9,206 bases of DNA, from NCBI GenBank assembly GCA_040756715.1, contig JBFLYE010000213.1, positions 1-9,206 of the forward strand, in the 5' to 3' direction. This document shows, piece by piece, positions 1-4,645 of this stretch (position 1 is the stretch's first letter; each line of letters opens with the position of its first letter). The notes below the pieces were generated by a model that saw only the letters and a program-made list of their open reading frames with translations, searched no databases and was not told where the DNA came from. The position numbers and the translations under genes are program-made. The DNA comes from a bacterium (lineage in GTDB: Bacteria; UBA9089; UBA9088).

Positions 1-553
1 AAAGGTCGATTATCCCTCCCCTTATTGATAGGTCAAGGGAGGATATAGGCTCATCGGCAATAAGAAGTTTTGGTTTTATTGACAAAGCCCTTGCAATGGC
101 TATCCTTTGCTTTTGTCCACCTGAGAATTGATGGGGGTATTTATTAAGGCTTTCTCTTTTGAAGCCAATTATAGAAAGAAGTTCATTTATCCTTTTTTCC
201 TTATCTTCTATTTTATGAATAATAAGGGGCTCTTTTAATATCTCATAAATCCTCTTCCTTGGGCTTAAGGAGGAATCTGGGTTTTGAAAGACAATAGAGA
301 TGTTTTTTCTTGCCATCTTTGAGGAAACCTCTCCTCCATCAAAATAAACCTTTCCAGAGGTAGGAGGGGTAAGATTTAGGATAATCCTTGCCAGGGTTGA
401 TTTTCCAGAGCCACTCTCTCCAACCAGCCCCAATATTTTTCCTTTTTCTAAAGAAAAACTTACACCATCAAGGGCTTTTATTATCCCCCTTGTCTTTGAA
501 AAGAAACCACCCTTTATGAGAAAATATTTCTTTAATTCCTTTACCTCAAGCAT
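1..553 (-). CDS. Oligopeptide/dipeptide ABC transporter ATP-binding protein, OppF/DppF type (partial, C-terminus outside window)
   Basis: This is the ATPase subunit of a peptide-type ABC importer; it would couple ATP hydrolysis to substrate uptake from the cytoplasmic face of the membrane. The first 184 residues are visible, against roughly 310-330 in the family. In order they show an OppF-like N-terminus (MLEVKELKKYF, then an insertion before the ALDGVSF strand), Walker A GESGSGKST (residues 45-53), Q-loop FQNPDSSLSPR (89-99), signature FSGGQKQR (143-150), Walker B LLIADEP (163-169) and D-loop SSLDLS (171-176). The H-loop and the C-terminal peptide-transporter extension lie beyond the edge. 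The ATG at 553 is chosen because the protein starts in register with the family and a perfect TATAAT box sits 8 nt upstream. No permease or binding-protein gene is visible, so the substrate is inferred only from subfamily resemblance; nickel or another small ligand is possible. Confidence 0.93.
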   Translation of the reverse strand, partial: MLEVKELKKYFLIKGGFFSKTRGIIKALDGVSFSLEKGKILGLVGESGSGKSTLARIILNLTPPTSGKVYFDGGEVSSKMARKNISIVFQNPDSSLSPRKRIYEILKEPLIIHKIEDKEKRINELLSIIGFKRESLNKYPHQFSGGQKQRIAIARALSIKPKLLIADEPISSLDLSIRGGIIDL

Positions 554-561
554 TGGCACAT

Positions 562-591
562 ATTATAATCGCATTACAAACAGCTTATCAA
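562..591 (-). promoter_or_regulatory. Sigma-70-type promoter of the ABC ATPase gene, leaderless arrangement
   Basis: Read on the minus strand there is a -35 TTGATA (586-591), an 18-bp spacer and a perfect -10 TATAAT (562-567). Only 8 nt separate the -10 box from the ATG at 553, so the predicted transcription start falls at or within a base or two of the A of the ATG. No ribosome binding site fits between them. Confidence 0.72.
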
Positions 592-601
592 GGTTTGATA
601 A
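585..601. promoter_or_regulatory. Perfect 7-bp inverted repeat, possible operator
   Basis: TTATCAA, a 3-nt spacer, then TTGATAA form a perfect palindrome. It covers the whole -35 hexamer of the ABC ATPase promoter and lies about 14 bp upstream of the -35 of the divergent coiled-coil/moaC promoter. Position and symmetry suggest a small dimeric regulator site. The stem is AT-rich and short, so chance occurrence is possible. Confidence 0.35.
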
Positions 602-614
602 AAAAACAAAATAA

Positions 615-644
615 TTGCTTTTTGCTACAATAAATTATTATAAT
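615..644 (+). promoter_or_regulatory. Promoter of the coiled-coil/moaC unit, leaderless arrangement
   Basis: A TTGCTT -35 (615-620), an 18-bp spacer and a perfect TATAAT -10 (639-644) precede the ATG at 651 by only 6 nt. Transcription would start at the ATG itself. This also argues against a TTG start at 615, which would put the promoter inside the coding region. Confidence 0.68.
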
Positions 645-650
645 GGTCTT

Positions 651-1508
651 ATGAAGGATAAATATCTTTTTTTGCTTGTTATTCTTCTTTTTGTTGTGGG
701 CATAGGTTTATTCTTGCAGATATTTTTTCTTTTGGAGAAGCCAAAGATAAGCTCTGAAAGGAAAAAAATTGAGACAATAGTTTTAGAAAACAGCGAGCTT
801 AAAAAAGGGATAAATAGGCTTTTGGCAGAAAGGACTACTTTTTCTACCCAGATTGCTTCTCTTATTGAAGAAAATAAGAGGAAGGACGAACAAATAAAGA
901 TGCTTGTCTCAAGGAAGCCAAAGGAGATTGTGGTTTTTAAGCCAGATATTAAGCTTGAGGAAGAAAGAGAGAGGCTTATTCTGGAGAATGAGCATTTTAG
1001 CAAGATAAACAGGGAATTGGACAAAAAGATAGAAAAGGCATCAAGAGAGCTTTTAGCAAAGGAAGAGGGAATAAAAAGCCTTGAGCAAGAGATAAAAAAT
1101 AAAGAAAGAGAAAAAGGCATTGTTATGGCTGAGATGCAAGATGCTTTCTTGGATACGCAAGCCAAAGAAAGGGAGGAATCCCTTGAAAGGGATAAAATTG
1201 CCTTAGCTCAGAAAATCCTTTCCCTTCAGGATGAGATAGCAGAGCTTTCAAAGAAAAATGGAGAGCTTTTAGAAAAAAATTCCCTTATTTTAAAAGAGAT
1301 GGATGACCTGAAGGAAAAGCTTGCTATTTCCGAGGAGGAAAAGGAGAGAATAATTGAGTCTTCAAAGAGGGAAATTGAGGATATTCTTAAGAAAAAAGAG
1401 GAAGAGGTTTCAAAGATAAGTGTTGAAAAAGGGGAAGATAAAAAAAGGGCTCATAAGCGGTCTTTGGCAGGGAATTTCTTGAGCATGTTTTTATTATGGA
1501 AGAAATAA
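651..1508 (+). CDS. Membrane-anchored coiled-coil protein of unknown function
   Basis: The family of this 285-residue protein is not recognised. It begins with a short basic head (MKDK) and one strongly hydrophobic segment at about residues 5-27, best read as an uncleaved signal anchor. Residues about 34-262 are almost wholly charged, Glu/Lys-rich heptad-like sequence predicted to be a long coiled coil. One break lies near the SRKPKEIVVFKPD stretch (about 87-99). The C-terminus is basic and then hydrophobic (KRSLAGNFLSMFLLWKK) and could touch membrane or a partner. The frame is open back to a TTG at 615, but the ATG at 651 is preferred because it starts just before the hydrophobic segment and sits 6 nt after a TATAAT box. 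The gene overlaps moaC by 13 bp, so the two are probably co-transcribed. That does not show a role in molybdenum cofactor synthesis. Low-complexity coiled-coil composition makes homology-based naming unreliable. Confidence 0.8.
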   Translation: MKDKYLFLLVILLFVVGIGLFLQIFFLLEKPKISSERKKIETIVLENSELKKGINRLLAERTTFSTQIASLIEENKRKDEQIKMLVSRKPKEIVVFKPDIKLEEERERLILENEHFSKINRELDKKIEKASRELLAKEEGIKSLEQEIKNKEREKGIVMAEMQDAFLDTQAKEREESLERDKIALAQKILSLQDEIAELSKKNGELLEKNSLILKEMDDLKEKLAISEEEKERIIESSKREIEDILKKKEEEVSKISVEKGEDKKRAHKRSLAGNFLSMFLLWKK

Positions 1509-1996
1509 GGCTTTCTCATATTGATAGAGAAGGAAGGCCAAAGATTGTTGATATATCAAGAAAAAAAGAGACCCTGCGCAGAGCTATTGCCTCCTGTAAG
1601 ATTATAATGAAAAAGGAGACCTTAAAGCTCATAAAGGAGGGAAAAGCAAAAAAGGGTGATGTTTTAAGCGTTGCTGTAATTGGAGGGATAGAGGGGGTTA
1701 AAAAGACAGGAGAGCTTATCCTCCTCTCCCATCCATTAAATATTGAGGGAGCAGATGTAAGGTTTTTCTTTGAGGAGGATGGAATAAGGATAGAACAAGA
1801 GGTATGGCTTTATGGAAAGACAGGGCCTGAGATGGAAGCCCTTACCGGATGTGCTTTAGCTGCCTTAAATATTTATGACATGTGTAAGGCTGTTGATAAG
1901 GAGATGGTGATTTCCAATCTCTCTCTTATCTCAAAAAAAGGTGGAAAAACAAAGAAATTCAGTATCTCCTCACCTTTTTTAAGCCAGACCAGCTAA
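1496..1996 (+). CDS. moaC: Cyclic pyranopterin monophosphate synthase MoaC (molybdenum cofactor biosynthesis)
   Basis: With MoaA, MoaC converts GTP to cyclic pyranopterin monophosphate, the first stage of molybdenum cofactor synthesis: MoaA makes 3',8-cyclo-7,8-dihydro-GTP and MoaC rearranges it. The 166-residue length is normal for the family. Conserved blocks are in order: the N-terminal VDIS motif (18-21), KKGDV with K53, LLSHPL with H79, GKTGPEMEALT with E112 and E114 (108-117), and YDMCKAVDKEMVI with D128 and K131 (127-139). These match the catalytic Lys, His, Glu, Asp and Lys of E. coli MoaC, so the enzyme looks intact. The C-terminal tail after GGKT is family-typical, then ends in a short Ser-rich extension. 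The ATG lies 13 bp inside the end of the preceding coiled-coil gene and has no clear Shine-Dalgarno, suggesting translational coupling. No moaA, moaE or molybdoenzyme gene is in view. Confidence 0.97.
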   Translation: MEEIRLSHIDREGRPKIVDISRKKETLRRAIASCKIIMKKETLKLIKEGKAKKGDVLSVAVIGGIEGVKKTGELILLSHPLNIEGADVRFFFEEDGIRIEQEVWLYGKTGPEMEALTGCALAALNIYDMCKAVDKEMVISNLSLISKKGGKTKKFSISSPFLSQTS

Positions 1997-2003
1997 ACAA
2001 ATG

Positions 2004-2024
2004 ACTAAAATTGAAAATTCAAAA
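2004..2024. repeat. AT-rich heptamer-periodic repeat (TTCAAAA type)
   Basis: Three consecutive 7-nt units, ACTAAAA, TTGAAAA and TTCAAAA, lie just after the moaC stop. The same heptamer appears in phase in two other gaps of this window (8004-8050 and 9162-9189). No GC-rich hairpin that would make a classical terminator is present here. Confidence 0.45.
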
Positions 2025-2040
2025 TAATTTAGAGGAACGA

Positions 2041-2090
2041 ATATTATTTCCTGCTTCGTGCTTAATCAGATATTGTTTCATGCTTCGTGC
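2041..2090. repeat. Imperfect 21-bp direct repeat in the moaC-bioF convergent gap
   Basis: Two copies occupy 2041-2061 and 2070-2090, with a period of 29 bp. They agree at 19 of 21 positions and share the perfect decamer TGCTTCGTGC. The copies sit between two convergent genes, so they are unlikely to be promoter operators. An isolated CGAAGC at 2140-2145 is complementary to the repeat core, about 50 nt away. Apart from these and the heptamers, the 148-bp gap holds no recognisable gene or strong terminator. Confidence 0.65.
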
Positions 2091-2144
2091 GTTTCTTTCA
2101 TTTCAACTTCCTTTCTTCTTCTCGTCTACCCACATACAGCGAAG

Positions 2145-3269
2145 CTAAACACTACCACATACCTTTAAAGCATCTACAAGCTTATCCAGAACCCCCTTTT
2201 TATGATAAAACGACAAAGAAAGCCTTATCCTTGATGTATTTTTTAAGACAGTGGGTGGTCTTATGGGAAGTGCCCAAAACCCTCCTTCACAAAGATATTT
2301 ACTTGCCTTAATTGCCCTTTCATCCTCTTTTAAAATAATAGGGATTATTTGGGTCTCAGAGGTTATGAGAAACCCAGAATCCAAAAGCCTTTTTCTTAAA
2401 TATTTGGCATTCTCCAATAAAACCTTCCTTCTTTCTGGTTCTTCCTTTAACAATTTTAAAGCCTCAAGGTTTCCTGCAATAATACAGGGAGGAAGGCCTG
2501 TTGAATAAATAAATGATCTCGCCTTGTTTATAAGGAAATCTATCATTTCTTTATCACCCACAACATATCCACCAAAACCTCCCAAAGCCTTGCTAAATGT
2601 TCCCATGATAAGCTCTGTTTTTTTACTTAAGCCTTTTTCTCCCACCAACCCTTCTCCATTTCTTCCAAATATCCCGGTTGCGTGTGCCTCATCAACCAAG
2701 AGCTTAAAGTTATACCTTTCCTTCAGGGATACAATATCAGAGAGAATTGCCTTATCTCCATCCATACTAAAAACAGATTCTGTAACCACCCAGATATTTT
2801 TTGCTTTATTCTTTTTAAGGAGGCTTTCAAGATGCTCAATGTCATTATGCTTAAACCTTAAAAGATGGGCAGAAGAAAGAATAGCACCATCTATTATGCT
2901 TGCATGGGAAAATCTATCGGCAAGGATAAGGCTTTCTCTGTCACATATTGCAGATATTATTCCAAGGTTTGCCTGATATCCAGAATTAAAAACAAGACCT
3001 TTTTCCTTTTCTTTTAGCTTTGCAATTTCCTCTTCAAGCATATGATGAATCTCATAATCTCCACTCAAAAGCCTTGAGGCACAACAACCTATTCCAAATT
3101 GTTCTACTGCATTTTTACAAGCCTCTTTTAGCCTTGGATGAGAAGATAGCCCAAGGTAATCATTGGAGGAAAAATCAATATATTCCCTTCCTTTAATATA
3201 GATTTTTCCATCCCTCCTTTTAAAACAGGGCTTTAATGTCCTATGAAACTCTTGCTTAAACCCTTTCAT
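2145..3269 (-). CDS. bioF: 8-amino-7-oxononanoate synthase (BioF), alpha-oxoamine synthase family
   Basis: This is a PLP enzyme that condenses L-alanine with pimeloyl-ACP (or pimeloyl-CoA) to give 8-amino-7-oxononanoate, the first committed step of the conserved biotin ring pathway. Its 374 residues are near the family norm of about 385. Visible features are FSSNDYLGL (33-41), the ASRLLSGDYEIHHMLEEEIA block (64-83), H122 expected to stack on PLP, VDEAHATG with D193 and H196 (192-199), the Schiff-base lysine K227 in GTFSKALGG (223-231), STGLPP (256-261) and the C-terminal RPPTV...RIRLSLS block (337-353). The RPPTV and SRLxSG motifs favour BioF over the related glycine C-acetyltransferase (Kbl), though substrate cannot be fixed from motifs alone. 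The ATG overlaps the prmC TGA by 4 bp (ATGA) with no Shine-Dalgarno, so expression probably relies on termination-reinitiation from prmC. No other biotin gene is in view. Confidence 0.88.
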   Translation of the reverse strand: MKGFKQEFHRTLKPCFKRRDGKIYIKGREYIDFSSNDYLGLSSHPRLKEACKNAVEQFGIGCCASRLLSGDYEIHHMLEEEIAKLKEKEKGLVFNSGYQANLGIISAICDRESLILADRFSHASIIDGAILSSAHLLRFKHNDIEHLESLLKKNKAKNIWVVTESVFSMDGDKAILSDIVSLKERYNFKLLVDEAHATGIFGRNGEGLVGEKGLSKKTELIMGTFSKALGGFGGYVVGDKEMIDFLINKARSFIYSTGLPPCIIAGNLEALKLLKEEPERRKVLLENAKYLRKRLLDSGFLITSETQIIPIILKEDERAIKASKYLCEGGFWALPIRPPTVLKNTSRIRLSLSFYHKKGVLDKLVDALKVCGSV

Positions 3270-4060
3270 TGCATACCAAGAATTAATATTCTTTCTATAT
3301 CAGAATAATCTTTAACAATTCTTTTGAGGGAAAAATTATGATTTTTTGCAATTTCTGAAATAGCCTTCCTTTTCCCTTGCCCAATTTCAAGGATTAAAAG
3401 CCCATCCTTTTTGAGCAAATGCCTTGCTTCCTCAAATATCCTTGGATAAAAATCCAACCCAGAAGGACCTCCGTCAAGGGCTATCTTTGGCTCATATTCT
3501 AAAACAAGGCCTGTCTCTACATAGGGTGGATTAGAGACAATAATATCAAATTTTCCCTTTATTGCACTTAAAATTAAGGAGCGGATAAAATGTATTCTAA
3601 CATTATGCATCTTTGTATTCATTTTGCAAACAAGAAGGGCTTTTTCTGATATATCCGTTGCAAGGACACAAGAGTTAGGAAGAAATTTTTTTATAGATAT
3701 GGCAATTACACCCGAGCCACATCCTATATCAATTATTCTTGGACTTTTTATCTTTTCTGCCTCTTTTATTGCCTCGCTTACTAATATCTCTGTTTCTTTT
3801 CTTGGAATTAAAACATCCTTGGTTATCTTGAACAAAAGACCCATAAACTCTGTCTGTCCTGTTAGATATTCCAAAGGAACCCCCTTTTTTCTTTCCAAAA
3901 TCAATTTTTCAAAGCAAGAAATTCCATCTTCTTTTAGCTCATAATCTGGGTTTTTGTATAGCTCTATTATTGGCTTGTTTAGAACAAAAGAGAGGAGGAT
4001 TTCTACCTCAAGGCTATTAAGGCTAAGCCTTCCTTTAACTAAAGCCTCTTGTATTTTCAT
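3266..4060 (-). CDS. prmC: Peptide chain release factor N5-glutamine methyltransferase (PrmC/HemK)
   Basis: PrmC methylates the glutamine of the GGQ motif in release factors RF1 and RF2 using S-adenosylmethionine, improving translation termination in the cytoplasm. The 264-residue protein is slightly short of the usual 275-290. It has the helical N-terminal domain (about 1-75) ending in PLEYLTGQTEFMG (62-74), the hinge IPRKETE (85-91), SAM-binding motif I DIGCGSG (111-117), the acidic ribose-binding residue in ATDIS (D136), the catalytic NPPY (177-180) that binds the substrate glutamine, and the ALDGGPSGLDFY block (195-206 region) diagnostic of PrmC. All key residues are present. It is the first gene of the prmC-bioF pair and overlaps bioF by 4 bp. 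In many bacteria prmC lies with prfA, which is absent here. A TACAAT box 7 nt upstream of the ATG suggests a leaderless transcript. Confidence 0.95.
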   Translation of the reverse strand: MKIQEALVKGRLSLNSLEVEILLSFVLNKPIIELYKNPDYELKEDGISCFEKLILERKKGVPLEYLTGQTEFMGLLFKITKDVLIPRKETEILVSEAIKEAEKIKSPRIIDIGCGSGVIAISIKKFLPNSCVLATDISEKALLVCKMNTKMHNVRIHFIRSLILSAIKGKFDIIVSNPPYVETGLVLEYEPKIALDGGPSGLDFYPRIFEEARHLLKKDGLLILEIGQGKRKAISEIAKNHNFSLKRIVKDYSDIERILILGMQ

Positions 4061-4067
4061 GTTATGG

Positions 4068-4073
4068 ATTGTA
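4068..4073 (-). promoter_or_regulatory. Probable -10 box of the prmC-bioF unit
   Basis: TACAAT on the minus strand ends 7 nt before the prmC ATG at 4060. There is no convincing -35 hexamer at 16-18 bp and no Shine-Dalgarno before the ATG. It is called mainly because spacing and sequence match the other four unit-starting genes in the window. Confidence 0.45.
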
Positions 4074-4195
4074 AATTTTAAATTCCCATTTTCCCCTATT
4101 TTATTTAAATAAAAAAATTGTTAGTGGCAATAGATTGTAAAATTATAAAATAAGAGATATTTATGATGATTTTAAATACATTAAAAGATAAAATC

Positions 4196-4202
4196 AAGGA
4201 GG
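4196..4202 (+). promoter_or_regulatory. Strong Shine-Dalgarno sequence of the secreted-protein pseudogene
   Basis: AAGGAGG lies 5 nt before the ATG at 4208. It is the only full-strength ribosome binding site seen before any start in the window. It marks 4208 as the original start of the gene whose remains follow. The stretch 4061-4195 otherwise shows only AT-rich sequence with no clear promoter; a TATAAA at 4144-4149 is a weak candidate. Confidence 0.7.
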
Positions 4203-4207
4203 AAAAA

Positions 4208-4645
4208 ATGAAAAAGATTTTTTGGTTTTGGTTTTAGGGGTAGTAGGACCCTCTCATACCCCTTCCAGGCAATATTATTTTTGCTGGGATTATCTATAGC
4301 ATTGAGCTTTTTGATGCAAACAATCAACCCTACGGAACACAATCTTTACCAGGCCAAGCAATCATTTACCTCCCTTATTCCGATAAGGACAATAATGGCA
4401 TCCTTGATGGGACAAAGATAAGGGAAGAAACCCTAAAGATATACCAATGGGATAACATTAGCTGGATAGCATTGCCTACCTCAATTGATAAGATAAACAA
4501 TATAGCCTTTAGCCCGGTTCCCCATTTTTCAACCCCTACCTTAGGGGGAGGAATCTTTGCCGAAACAAACAATGATGCCTTTGCTTATCCTAACCCCTGG
4601 AGGAGGGCGGAAAATGGGAAATTGCAATTGTTTGAGCTGTGCTAA
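4208..4645 (+). pseudogene. Remnant of a secreted protein with a C-terminal YPNPW motif
   Basis: A strong Shine-Dalgarno leads to ATG AAA AAG ATT TTT TGG, which stops at TAG (4235-4237) after nine codons. Adding one T to the T6 run at 4218-4223 would give a convincing signal peptide start, MKKIFLVLVLGVVGPSH, which then runs into another stop near 4300. From 4247 a different frame is open for 132 codons to TAA at 4643-4645. It encodes beta-rich extracellular-looking sequence: ELFDANNQPYG, a DKDNNGILDG acidic loop resembling calcium-binding repeats, KIYQWDNISWIALP, PHFSTPTLGGG and finally AYPNPW. YPNP(F/W)-type motifs commonly open a C-terminal FlgD-like or sorting domain in secreted proteins, but here the protein ends 16 residues after the motif. 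The simplest reading is a gene with a frameshift in the signal peptide, a large internal deletion and a lost C-terminus. Its stop overlaps the end of smc by 3 bp. The original family is not recognised. Confidence 0.72.

Noticed and set aside
615-650. TTG start giving a 12-residue N-terminal extension of the coiled-coil protein
   Set aside because: The extension overlaps the -35 and -10 elements. The ATG at 651 starts with a typical MKDK head right before the hydrophobic anchor.
638-1165. Minus-strand open frame of 175 codons opposite the coiled-coil gene
   Set aside because: Its Ser/Phe/Leu-rich composition is the expected mirror of the sense coiled-coil codons, and it spans the promoter and start of the real gene.
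2041-2090. Direct repeats as a minimal CRISPR array
   Set aside because: Only two imperfect 21-bp copies with an 8-nt spacer, and no cas genes; spacing and copy number do not fit.
2053-2145. GCTTCG/CGAAGC complementarity as a terminator hairpin between moaC and bioF
   Set aside because: The arms are only 6 bp with a loop of about 50 nt and no U-tract, which is too weak to call a terminator.
2087-2311. Plus-strand 74-codon frame starting in the repeat region
   Set aside because: Most of it is antisense to the end of bioF, and no initiation signal precedes it.
4235-4246. Cluster of in-frame TAG codons between MKKIFWFWF and the 132-codon open frame, suggesting amber recoding (pyrrolysine or code change)
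   Set aside because: bioF, smc and galT all end at TAG in family-appropriate places, so TAG works as a stop. A one-base loss in the T-run gives a better signal peptide, making a pseudogene the simpler explanation.
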